NCBI RefSeq assembly: GCF_018139145.2
Contig: NC_059475.1
Location: 21,518,937-21,582,936, forward strand
Reading direction: 5' to 3'
Origin: Gymnogyps californianus
Taxonomy: Eukaryota > Chordata > Aves > Accipitriformes > Cathartidae
Length of the DNA stretch: 64,000 nt
The notes under the pieces were generated by a model. That model did no database searches. It was not told the origin of the DNA and saw only the letters and a program-made list of their open reading frames with translations. Each line of letters begins with the position of its first letter. The first letter of the stretch is position 1. Both the position numbers and the translations under genes were made by a program. Positions 1-11,920 of this stretch are shown piece after piece.

Positions 1-3000
1 TATCTTCCTCCAAAGAACCTGCAGCTTAAGATTTATATAAAGCTTATATAAATCTTACCTTGCATGAGATTATATAAACTGCAGACTTTCCTCTCATATA
101 TGCTTTCTAGCCAAAGAATCGCATGTTTTCACACCTCTAGCTGTAAACAGCTCGTGGTGCCTCCTACTCCCCTACAAGGAACTACATCACATATTCACAA
201 AATTAAATCAACTCAGAGGAATACAATCACAGCTAAAGCATCTAACCGCTCATAGCTAGATACCATAATCATGTGATTCCTTTCCCAACCTACATTAGTC
301 ATAAGATAACCTTATACAAATAGTTACCTTGACCTCATCTCCATTCTAAATACTGTCTGCAAACCAAGACTCCTCTCCAAAACACACCAAAGAAGTGATC
401 TGAACTATCATACGCTGAAGATGAAAAGGAGCTGGCAATAAGTAATTGTGGTGGATGTTGTAATTTTTGCTCATTTATGATTTTGGGAGACATATTCTGG
501 GTTATTCAATGTACCTCTACTGTACATACACAACTGAGGGTGGTACCTCAACGGCAAGAAACTCCAAAACATAAGATTAGAACATAAGATTAGAACCTTC
601 TAGTTCTAATCACACCAAACCATGGAGCTGACTTCAAGCTCCCAGAACTGATTTTTCAGAGTTCTCATGTTCTTCCCTATCTGTATGTATACTTTTATAG
701 CCACTGTACAGAATGTGAAGATGTTTGAAAAGTGCAGGATATCATGACTTGGCTGAGTATATTATACAGAGAAACTGACATGAGGTTTTATATGAAATAT
801 CCTCCTTTGACCTGTGCTATGACTTTTCACCCTCCAAAAGGTCCACATACACGGCTTAAGTAATTCCATCACAAAGCCTACTAAGGGTGTTATTTAACTG
901 CATTTCTGAGATGGCAGAGTTGAGGCAGGGCTGAAATTCATCTTGCCTAAGTTTAGCTAAATAGAAGTCAGTTATCTAGTCTAAGCCACTTGTCTGATTT
1001 TCCTCTCCAGGCAGACGAAAAGAAGCACTTCGAGAGGATGATGTATCCTATCCTAAGACGAAATCAAACCATCAGTGGAGAGAGAGAGAGAAATGCGTCC
1101 AGAAATCAGTTATTTGTCTTTGGAGGCCCCTCTCTCTTGCTCTTGCTCTCCTTCTTCATTGATGGTGGAAAGAGCCTGTGCAACTAGCTTAACGTAAATG
1201 TCCGACTGTAGACATGTCTAAAGTCAGGCAGGCTGAATCTCAATCTATGAGCACAAAAAGCTGTACAGTACTGCAGTATCTTTTGTCCCATAGTGATAAG
1301 CAGAACCCAGGGGCCATGTCATTTCTTTGTTGAAAACACTACACGAGGAATTTGAACTGTCTAACTAATTGTCTAGGCAATGCAAATCTCAACTGAGAGT
1401 TACTGCAATAACCTTCAAGTTAGCTGAGCCAGGGCCAGAGCCTTGCCTTTTAAAGTCAGTATTGACATTCTGTAGCAAGCGGCTGCGCAATTATTCCTCT
1501 GCCCAGATCCTGTCTCCCTCTTATACACAGCACACTAATATCTGTTGCCTTGAACTGGATGCTGTATTGACAGAATGGTTTTCCTGAATTGTTTGTTTTT
1601 CTCTCTCATTTTTACTCGATGGCAGGAGATATGCCTCTGACAATGATGGACAGCATTACAAGCTTAATGTGGAGGACATCAGTGCATTTTTAAAAAGTAA
1701 TTTTTAAAGAAAAAATATACATAATTTACCAGTATACTAGCTACAGCTAAATATCTGTTGCTGTTTATCATATTAAAAGCAAAATCCTTTTTTGCTGGTG
1801 TAAGTAGTTCTAACTCCACAGGATTATTTACACTACAGAGGATCCATGCCTTGATTTGGTACAGCAACTGAAATCTAAGGGAAAACAGATGGAGGCCAGG
1901 ATTTTTCAAAGTGGTCAGAATTATTCTGTCTCTCTTGCCTGTGACAATTTGAATTCTCTAAGAACAGAATTAACCAAGAACACAGCACTGCCCTCCCTTC
2001 AAAACCAGTGTTATTCTAAGAATTCAATTATTTCCTGAAAAAAAAAACACATTAGAAGTTTAGTGATCTTTCTGTATATCTGGAGTTGAGAAAAGGCCAG
2101 CAGCAGTTTAGTGCATTTCCCACACCCAAAAGAACTCTGTCTGCAACAGGATGACAGCAGGGAACAGGAGCAGCCCTGACAAGAGAAGGATGCAGTGAAG
2201 TAGTGCAAGTACCACATACAGACAGCATGCGATGATGCCAGGTAGCAGAAAGAAAGAGCAATTTCAGTGTTATGGCAAGTAGAATTTCTTCAATGCTTAT
2301 AACACTACAATCCCTCTCCATGAGTACAAAGCAGAGTTATACTGTTGGGAAGTGGCTGAACACCACTGTCTCACAGTGCAACAGCACAATCTGATGATTC
2401 CACTTTTTCTGGAGTGGGGCCACACGGATTACATTCCCACTATTTTAATGGGGGCAAAAATGAATTTGGAGTAGTCCCAAGAAAAAGACCTGGTTGCTTC
2501 TGAGAAGCATTAGAAATTAGTAGCATTACAAGATCAGTTTGCAGACCGGGTCAAGTACATAGTAGAGATGGACTGTAAATATTTGCTCCAGAATCCTCCT
2601 AGAATAGTGCCTGTAGAAGTAATCATTACCAGAAGATTAATGGCAGAAACTAAGCTTTAAATGGGAAAGTAAAGGATGTTCGCAATGCCAGTTCAGCCAG
2701 CCGTAGAAAATGAATGCTTACTTTTGGTTTCATTGACTTAGCCCATAGGGATGCTGCTGGAAGGTTAAAAGAAAATAGACCAAAGTAATGGCAAAGCAAT
2801 TCTCTTGCATGGGCAACCTCTCCCGTACACTTGGGTTGCTATTGTGGAAAGAAAGTGCCACCGTTCAGTTGGGCCTATGCAGAACATTCAAGGTTAAGCT
2901 TTCAGCTCCTAGTATGGGACTAGCTAAGTACATGCTTTCAAGGCTGGATCAGCAAGAACAATATTCCAGGCTTGTAAGATAGATATACATCTGCAGCAGC

Positions 3001-3834
3001 TGCTGTACAGATGTAAGACCCAAATCCAACACCTGTTTATGTCAGAGAAAAGATCTTGTCCTCAGTGCAGCTAGAATAGGTTATGAAAATTAATCATAGA
3101 TACTAAGCACTGCTTTCTGCAGTGTCCAGAGAACACATACATTTTTGGGTTTTTTCTTTAACTTTAGGCTGAGTTCAACACCAATGAACTTTCTGAACAT
3201 CAAAAAAAGATTTACAGCCCAAAATACAGACATCAGCTGCTTTAAATAAAACAAAGTTTTCCTGCCGTTTGCTGCAAACATCTCCTCACACAGAAAAACA
3301 ATAATAAAAAAAGTTAACTAAATGTAACTACTGTAAATGTCACAGTGTAAGTCTCTTTAAAGACTAGAAAGTATTAAATCATCCAAGATGAATCTTCATT
3401 TTAGTTCATTAAAGTTACATCTGAAAGTTATGAAAGCTAAAGGCTTACTAATATGGCTCATCTTTTTTTTTCCTTACATTATGCACAAAAGACAATGTGA
3501 AAAGCTTATAATTCCCCTTATAATTTTCATAATTGTCTGTGGGAAGCACCAGTATTCAAAATACCAGATAAACATTTCTCTGCTGTTCTCAAAGAGCTTT
3601 CCAAAACCTGTCATATGTGACGCTACAATATTCATTCAACTCCACAAATTACATTCAGCTTCTTGTTGTGCCTGGGCCTATCACTCTTACAAGCTAGATT
3701 GCTAAAGAGAATGAGGTGTCTCCATGTAGACACAGTCTTTGTGATTCTCACAACACAGAAGATGCCAAATATCTTCTACAACACAACACATGCAAGTGAT
3801 CACATTATCTTTAAAAAGAAGTTAAACAATATAG
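1..3834. other. Gene-poor AT-rich stretch, nothing recognised
   Basis: No reading frame here is long or protein-like, and I see no exon with matching splice sites and a known protein. A short direct repeat of about 14 bases lies near 570-597. A stretch at 1625-1707 is open to a stop and follows an acceptor-like sequence, but I cannot match it to any family. It is best read as intergenic DNA downstream of TESMIN. Confidence 0.5.
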
Positions 3835-4433
3835 TGTCGTCCCGGTTTTGGCTGAGATAGAGTTAATTTTCTTCTTAATAGCTGGTACAGTGCTGTGTTT
3901 TGGATTTAGTGTGAGAATAATGTTGATAACACGCTGATGTTTTAGCTGTTGCTAAGTAGCACTTATCCTAAGTTAAGGATTTTTCAGTTTCCCATGCTCT
4001 GCCAGCAAGCAGGTGTACAAGAAGCTGGGAGGGAGCATAGCCAGGACAGCTGACCCAAACTAGCCAAAGGGATATTCCATACCATAGAACATCATGCTCA
4101 ATATATAAACTGGGGAGAGTTGGCCAGGAGGCACGGATCGCTGAGCAGGCATCGGTCAGCAGGTGGTGAACAACTGCATTGTGCATCACTTGTCTTTTTC
4201 TTGGGTTTTATTTCTCTCTTTTTTTTTTGTTATATTCCTTTTCATTACTCTTATTATTATTATATTTTTATTATTATTAGTTAGTATTATATTTTATTTT
4301 ACTTTAGTTATTAAACTGTTCTTATCTCAACCCACGAGTTTTACTTTTTTTCCTCTGATCCTCCTCCCCATCCCACTGGGAGGGGGAAGCGGCTGCATGG
4401 TGCTTAGTTGCTGGCTGGGGTCAAACCACAACG
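3835..4433 (+). mobile_element. Solo ERV LTR (avian family, copy 1)
   Basis: This stretch of about 600 bp starts with TGTC and aligns by eye along its length with the copies at 5488-6068 and 48584-49185. It has a TATA-like box at 4101-4110, an A+T-rich TTA-repeat tract after 4240, and an ATTAAA polyadenylation-type signal at 4310-4315 inside the shared block before the GC-rich 3' end. No gag, pol or env remnant flanks it, so it is a solo LTR. The right end is degraded (the usual terminal ACA is altered), so the end point is approximate and I found no clear target duplication. Its internal variants match the 48.6-kb copy better than the neighbouring 5.5-kb copy. The family looks ERVL-like from the 5-bp duplication of its sister copy, but I cannot name it. 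Confidence 0.85.
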
Positions 4434-5487
4434 AGTGTGTCTGTCCCTCATTCAGGTAATTGCCAGAAACATCAATAAGCAGATACATGTGTCATCTGTA
4501 ACTATTTCATGTATTTTTAATTCAATTAAACTTACAGTGTTTGCTTTCTTCTCCAACTTCGTGACAACAGAGCTCAGAAATCTGAACAGATATTTAATGG
4601 ATGTTGTTGCTGCCGATTTCATGAAGCTTCCTAAAAAATATGCTGGATTCTTGCATAAGATCTAGAAAAAATAACAGTATCTCACAAGAAAGCTGCTTCT
4701 GATCTTTTCTGTGCAAATGTTAAATTTTGTTAATTACCAACTGAAAAGCTGCCTCAGCTGCTCACCCATCATACTGACACAGGACAGCTGCTACATTCAT
4801 TTCCATAAAACAGATCAAATTATTTATATTGCTATGATCTGGCAAACAGTTGTGGTCTGTGTTTGGGTATGAAGATGATATAAGTTTCAAACATTGACAT
4901 GAGCTCTGCTCTCTCTGTGACATCTTACCATTTCTCTGCTGCATTTTTCCTACTAGTGCTGACACTAGTTTACAATGTTCTTTAATCATCTCTGTTTGGT
5001 TTAGTTTTTAATTTACCATGATGGGATTTTGATGGAATTTCTGCCATTGAAGAGATTCCTAGTCCTACTCCATTACAAGGGTCCTAGGCACAATGGTAAC
5101 ATACATGAATAAAAGTGAAATCCAGGTGCCCTAGCCTAAGTTTAATATATTATAATTGTAATAAATTGTGATAATTTTCACCATCTCTGCATAGTTTATA
5201 GTTGAAAGAATCATCTAGGATCGCATAGCCTGCTGTTGCTTCCTGATAAATAGCAAATAGCGCCTTGGCTCTCAGTTCTGCATTCAGTGAAGTTTGTTGC
5301 TACTTTTACCATCCATCTGTTCTATCTTCTGTGCTCTAGCAAAGCAGGAAAAATTACTGGACTTGATTTTTCACTATTTCTTTTAGCAGAGCTAAAGGAA
5401 ACAGTGAATGACACTGCAAAAATACAGGATTTTATCACCAAAAGACACAGAGCTATGTGTGGGTGAGATGTAAAGGCACAAAGCTGG
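4434..5487. other. Spacer between two solo LTRs
   Basis: About 1 kb of AT-rich sequence without recognisable retroviral genes or host exons. Because it has no internal viral sequence and the two LTRs belong to different subgroups, it is better read as host DNA between independent insertions than as a provirus interior. Confidence 0.5.
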
Positions 5488-6068
5488 TGTCCTGGTTTCA
5501 GCTAGGACAGAGTTAATTTTCTTCCTAGTAGCTGGTACAGTGCTGTGTTTTGGATTTAGTAGGAAAATAATGTTGATAACACACTGATGTTTTTAGTTGT
5601 TGCTAAGTAGTGTTTATACTAAGTCAAGGATTTTTCAGCTTCTCATGCCCAGCCAGTAAGAAGGCTGGAGGAGCACAAGAAGCTGAGAGGGGACACAGCC
5701 AGGACAGCTGACCCAAACTGGCCAAAGGGATATTCCATACCATATGACATCATGGCCAGTATATAAACTGGGGGAGTTGGCTGGGAGGGGCGGATCACGG
5801 CTCAGGAACTAACTGGGCATCCATCGGCGAGTGGTGAGCAATTGCATTGTGCACCACTTGCTTTGTATGGTTTAATTCTTTTAGTATTACTATTGTCATA
5901 TTATTATTATCATTATCATTGTTTTTCATTCCTTTCTGTCCTATTAAACAGTCTTTATCTCAACTCACGAGGTTTTTTTCCTGATTCTTTCCCCCATCCC
6001 AGGGGTGGGGGGGGAGTGAGCAAGCGGCTGCATGGTGCTTAGTTGCCGGCTGGGGTTAAACCATGACA
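5488..6068 (+). mobile_element. Solo ERV LTR (avian family, copy 2)
   Basis: This 581-bp element starts TGTCCTGG and ends CATGACA, giving the TG...CA ends expected of an LTR. It has a TATA-like box just before 5770 and an ATTAAA signal at 5943-5948. The five bases before it are gctgg and the five after are gcagg, which suggests a 5-bp target duplication with one later change. It differs from the other two copies at shared diagnostic places, for example the segment after GGATTTAGT and the GCTAAGTAG region, so it represents another subgroup. No internal retroviral sequence is attached. Confidence 0.87.
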
Positions 6069-9000
6069 GCAGGGTATAGGCAAGTCCATGTATAACACCA
6101 ATGCCTTTCATAACTGACTGAAGTCATGGGAAAGACTTGTACTGATTTCACTGACTGGTCAATCCTGCCCCTGCATCAGAAAGGAAAATCTTTCCTTGTT
6201 GCCTGTCCCAGTACTATAATGCAGAAAAGAACGTATTCAAGATGGCTCATTTGGCTATGAAAATCCCACCAGCAGCTCCAATTGCAAAGACAGCTCCCAA
6301 GGAAGAAATTTTTTCAATGCTCCGTATCTCTTGTTCCAATAAAGAACACAGACGTTACATGTGCTCATATCCACTTGGAGCAAAGAAAAGGGATTTGTAT
6401 GTTGTAAAATCGAAGAAAGCGATTATACAAGAGAGGTTCTCAGTAAAACAGTGTGAAGCTCCAAAAATATCATTTCTTAAATGAAGCAAAAATGTTAAAA
6501 CATAGAAGTGACAAAAAAAAGATGAATGCCAACTCATTTCTATTGAAGCAAAAAAAAAGTGATGCGTGTATACACACATATTCACTTCCAGTGAGGAAGT
6601 CTATTCTGTATTCTCCTGCCTATCTCAAATTTTCTCAGTACTTAGTAAGTGCATAATCGGAAAACTGCAAAATTGGGTTTCTCAGGGTCACTCTGTGAAG
6701 CAACACATAGTCTGATACTTATGGCTCTAAACTGAAAAGTTGCTTGAAACTTCAAAACTTCCCAGTCTGAAAAAATAGATCTCATAACACTTGTTTTCAC
6801 TTACTTCCCATTTACACCAGTGAGCTAGACTGTGCTCTTTACAAGGAGATTTTCTCTTGCTGCAGTAGTACAATGGTCCCAATTTTGATGTGTGCTATTA
6901 CTTAAAGACTACTGTGACTGGAACAAACAATAGAAATTATCAATAATACAAACTTACTCCCAGAGACAGAGGAGCAGTACTGCATTCCACTTGATTAAAA
7001 ACAAACAAACAACAAAACAGATAAACTTAAATACTAATGTTTTTGTTCCTACTCTTCTAATTTTTCAAATAGTAGTGCCTAACCAAGCTCTACTAACAAT
7101 TCAGATATGATTACTAGACTCTGACAATGTAACACTTATACCTTTTCCATAATTATATCTGCACTAGCATTGACAGCTTCCAAATCATGGCAGACCTGCA
7201 GCAATCTCTGACGATTATTATTATTGTTATTATACGCACTGCAGTCAGAATCTCTCTTGAGGACTGCCTGTTACTGCTTTTGACAGTATGTACATCTTAA
7301 TAGGCTTCTTAACAAGACACAAGAGAAAAGATATGCAATGAAATAAGGCTGGATTAATTACACAAAAATGTGAAAAAAATGTAAATTTGGACAGCTTCCT
7401 ACTGAAGTTGCTTTCCATTGTCCCCACTCCCGTTGGTATGTAACAGAAAAATACAGTATTTTCTTCCATAACTTCTCTTCTTGCAAAAAAGACGTTTTTA
7501 AAGTTGTTATGCTGATCCCATAAGTTTTCTCATTCCTAGACATTTTAAAGGAGCCACTTCATTCACCATAAATATTATTAATAAATGGCAACTATATACA
7601 ACATTTGCTAAGATCCTTGCATCAAAGGAATTTAGCTTAACCTAACACTTGACTTTCTCATATTCTGCTACATTAATTGAACAATCCATACTCAGTTGCT
7701 GGGCTTTACCTTTGTAATCAAAGCAATTTGGAGCACCATGTTATTTTTATCAGTTTTCTGTATCATATATTGCATGAAATATTCCACGAGTGAACATTTC
7801 TTTTCTACTCCAGGGCCATCAGCTTGCACTCAGCAATTCAAACATGGCACATTAACGCAACAGAAAGTAAAACCTGCAAGGAGTACTAATATCATGCAAC
7901 ACACTTTCATCAGCCTACACCCAAACACAAACTGCCAGTCCCAAATGACCTAGTGACACCCTCTGTCTCTGAATTTTGACACTGCATAATACCTGTGAAG
8001 AGATTGGCTTTTCAGTATCCCTTCTAGACTATTTAGGATTGGATTACTTATTGATGGCCTTCAATATCATCTAATCTTGTATTAAAGAAAATGTGAAATG
8101 TCAGGTTTCCCTCAAAGACACAAAGAAAGGTGAAAATTAAACCACAAATTCTATAGCATGCAGACTAATTAGAAGCTGAATTCAGCTTCAGCTTCAGCAA
8201 ATTCAGGAGGTTTGCCATATGAAGAAATTAATACCTATTTACTTCAGCATAAAAATAAATCCATACCAGCTTCTCTGGACAATCCAGTTCAAAGAAAAAT
8301 GCACCTTTTGCATAATAAATCTACTTCAAAGACAGACATCTACTACTTTTCAAAGTACAGAACACAAACTCATTCATGTATTTCAAATACATTTCCTCCA
8401 TATTTGTGAAGGAACCTAAAGGCAAATCTTTTTTTCCCCTTTATGGACTAGAAATTTGTAGCTTCAAACTATGATTTTGTTTCCATGCTCCTTTCAGATA
8501 TGAAACTTCTCCTACGCCACAACAATAACATAATTATACCTTAATGTTTCTCTTGTTACAAAGAATTGAAGCATTACATTGCCTTTTACAGAATACAGAG
8601 GGATGTGTTTCTAGCTACAGTAATTACCTTAATTTTGTAGGAACATAAGATTGCTGTGTAATCGGCTATTACTAATGCAATTACTCTGAAGAAATGGCTC
8701 ACAAAGAGATGTGTCAGGGGTGCTTCTACATCAGCACAGATTGAAGTAATCTAATAATGAGTCACTTTTGGTCTCTAAAGTGGGTAATACTGAATGACAA
8801 ATATCCACACTATAATGAAGTTTTATGAAAGCATTATTTTTGGGTATGCTTATAGGATAGCTACTGGGTTTTGCAAATTCACTATACACGTCTTCTTTTC
8901 CCAAACATATTATCAGTATTTCTATAATTTATGTTATAGTAGAGGCCCCAGCTGGGATTAGGACCCTGTTCTGTTAGGTACCTGCTTAGGGTCTGATTTC

Positions 9001-9880
9001 CTTATTCTTTCTAAAGGCCTGACTCAGAGCTTGCTGAAGTAAATGGAGAGACTTTGGATGGGTTATGGACTGATAACTATGGACTAAATAACTGGCAGAC
9101 TAAAGGAAAACAAGGGGGAGTCTGTCATCCCGCTTCCAAGAGTCCTAATTCAAGAAGGCCCTTGACAACATGCTTGACTATTATTCAGCAGTCACTCAAA
9201 TATTTTCCTGAATCAAGGCCGTGAAAATTCAGTGAATCTCTCAAGACCAGCCAGGAAGCATGTAGCAGAGCTAAGTGAACTCAGATCTCCGAAGTCCCTC
9301 TTTAGCTCCTTAGCCACAAACCACATCATATCTGTAAACAGAGCTCTGTGGTGTCCAATTAATCAGTAAATTTGTTAACTATTAGCACCTCTCAAAAGGC
9401 CTGTTTGACATAGCTTAATTAGTTATTGACTATGATTTTAAAAAAGAACTATAATGAATAAGCAACATAAAGTATGGCACAGCAGGTTGCCACACTGCAA
9501 CAGTTGGAATAAAGACCATTTGTGTACAGTTGCCCATCCGCTCTATTAATTGATTGCAAGTAGCTCTACAGAATGAGCTGACTTACCATTGCTTTATCCC
9601 AGAAGCAGAAACACAGACATGCCCAAAGTACCAATCATACATAGAACTGTCACTGCAACAGGTATACTCATTCTTTTTTTCCCTTTTTTTTTATTCCTGC
9701 AACTGAAAAATGTAAACCAAGATCACCTAAACACAGGGATTAAATGATGACACTGGAGTTTTATCATCCAATAAGAAATGACTGCTACCACTATCAGTGC
9801 AGTAAAATAGAATGCAATGAATATAGTGATTTTATATCTGTACAAAGTTCATCACTTTCAGTTATACTCATTAATTGTTA
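6069..9880. other. Intergenic AT-rich DNA, nothing recognised
   Basis: Only short incidental frames are present. There is a small TTA/TTG microsatellite near 7209-7233 and a GCTTCA-type short tandem near 8175-8200. I see no exon, RNA gene or clear transposon. Confidence 0.45.
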
Positions 9881-10850
9881 AAGTATGCATACAGAAGGCC
9901 ACACCTGGCCAGGGTTAACCCAACAGGGTGTGAGAAATTGCCAGATACTGCAGATAATGGAAGGGGAAAAATCAGCTGGCCAAACTTAACCTGGGGCTAA
10001 ATTAATAACACAGTAACAGGAGAAATTTCTAGATATAAAATACTGAAAAGGGAGTATCTGGGACTCCCTTTGGGTGAAGACCAAAAAGATAGTGAAAAGG
10101 CATGTGTTGACTTACTGGGGTCACTGACAAAGGCTGACACTACCAAGCAAGGATGCACAAACCTCCCCCCTGCCCGCCCCCCGCGCCCCACCCCCCCCCC
10201 AACCAAAAAACCAAAACCAAACCCCAAACCCTAATAAAACTGGGAACAATGGTAAAAGTGTAAAATGGGGACAAGCTGTTTATTTGAGAGGGAGAAAAAG
10301 GGGTACTGGTTTTACAGGTCTCTGCCTAATGAACAGAACCTGGAGCAGCACAATAAACCTGTTGTTCTGACCATACTCTCAGGACCCCAATGCACCAACA
10401 GACCATTGCAACCTCTTCCTCCCCTCCTAGGGGTTTGGCCGCCTGTGTTGGAGGCCAGCTCTGATATGGCACAGCTGTAGTCTTGGATCAGACTTGTGTG
10501 AGAAAGAGCTGCGAGAAGCCTTGTTGGGGATCTCCCCTGTTCACTCAGGTGTTGCTCCTTCTTGAGCTACTTCATAGATATATCTGTGCCTGGTTATATA
10601 CCCTGCTGATCCTCACTCGTTGATTTGAATTCCTGGTTTGACATTGTGTTTACCTCATCACTATGGACTTATCTGGCAACAAACAGACTGTAGGCTGATT
10701 TTACTACAATCACCAGAGCTCTTCTGCTCTTCTTGCTCAGGTACCATGCACTTCATTGGTGTGGAATTTAGGCACACAGGGTTGGATCTTCAAACCCAGT
10801 TCCTTGTTGACAATAAGCAACATCTGTGTCCAGTTTAGAAGGGACCATAG
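9881..10850 (+). repeat. Possible old LTR-like or other dispersed repeat
   Basis: This stretch differs in composition from its surroundings. In order it has a palindromic GC-richer start near 9900, an ATATAAAA box near 10033, a pure C-rich tract (10163-10201), and an AATAAACCTG motif near 10351, followed by text that reads like the 3' region of a dispersed element. That order resembles an LTR promoter and polyadenylation layout. I cannot align it to a family from memory, and its borders are guesses. Confidence 0.25.
10163..10201. repeat. C-rich low-complexity tract
   Basis: Nearly pure cytosine with a few G, T and A interruptions, in otherwise AT-rich DNA. The minus-strand frame rich in Gly and Arg across it is a composition artefact. 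Confidence 0.8.
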
Positions 10851-11429
10851 AACATCTACTTCACATTCCCCAAACACTTCCCAGCACTTTCTTGTATATT
10901 TCACACATGAATCAAGAGATTCAAAACAATACCATGCTACAGAAAGAATCAGAAACTGAGAGCATCAACATCAAGTAAATCTTTGAATTGGCAGAACATT
11001 AAAAACCATAGATGATCATCATATAAGATCCTAAAAAAATTCCCTATGCCATGTGGTTGAAAATTCTTTCATGATCCCAAAGTAAGTTTGATCAATTCAA
11101 ACCTGAGCATTTAAACAGGGAAATGTAATATCTCTAGGAAGGTGAACACACACTGCCTGCATTTTGCCTCAGCATCTGTTCAGTACTTCGGGGTTCTAAG
11201 AATGACATATTAAAGAGAAGAAATATTTTTCTGGGTGCCATAGGTGACTAGAAAAAGCCCTGAAGTATGAGATTCATGAAAGGGAAATACAGCATAATCT
11301 ACTGTCTTTCCTTTCAAAATCCCTTGAATATGCCAATATATAGACACCCAAAGCCTTGTACCACAGACACAATTTATTGTCTCCAGGAAATCTGTTTTAA
11401 TTATGCAATTTTTGAAGTTCCATTTTTAA

Positions 11430-11920
11430 ATAGTTCAGGTTCCTGGCTCACATTATCCCATCTGGAAGATCATTTCAGAACCTTACTCTTTGAATAGTTA
11501 GGAAAACTTACGTTCCATTCCAAATTTAAGTGATATGTATCCTTTATCTTTAACAGCTTCTACCCCACTTCGATATTTATCCCCTGAATTTATTTATAAA
11601 GAGGAATCATATCTCCTCTCAGCCTTTATTTACCTAGACTAACTCAAACTCCTTTGTTCTCTCCACCTAAAGACAGATACTCCATTCTCTCACTCCTCAC
11701 AGGAGCCTTTCTGAGAACTGCATCTGTTCCAAATTAAGTTTATCTTTCTTGACCACAGATGACCAGAACTGTACACAGTATTCCAAATGAAGATTTAGCA
11801 GTGTTTTTAAATAATGATACAAACATTTTCCTCTCTTTACTAAAAATATCTTTTCTAATGTTCCCTAGAACAGTATTAAGCTTTTTCTTAGCTGCATGAA
11901 ATGAATGAATACTGGTAGCT
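11430..11920 (-). mobile_element. Ancient CR1-group LINE relic, reversed
   Basis: The stretch reads like the reverse complement of the 3' part of amniote CR1-group LINEs. Landmarks are the segment around 11600-11630 that corresponds to the region encoding the C-terminal part of the reverse transcriptase ORF, and CCAGAACTGTACACAGTATT near 11763, the reverse complement of the conserved CR1 segment ending TACTGTGTCCAGTTCTGG. Indels and stops are common, so it is old and inert. Ends are approximate. Confidence 0.6.

Noticed and set aside
1625..1707. Possible terminal exon on the plus strand after an acceptor-like site
   Set aside because: The 26-residue product matches nothing I know and no partner exon upstream was found. 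I also looked for galanin (GAL), the next gene in the human order, and did not find its conserved peptide here.
3835..6068. One provirus with two LTRs
   Set aside because: The 1-kb interior shows no gag, pol or env remnant, the outer flanks share no target duplication, and the LTRs are different subgroups.
9997..10227. Gly/Arg-rich minus-strand frame
   Set aside because: Produced by the C-rich tract at 10163-10201; low complexity.
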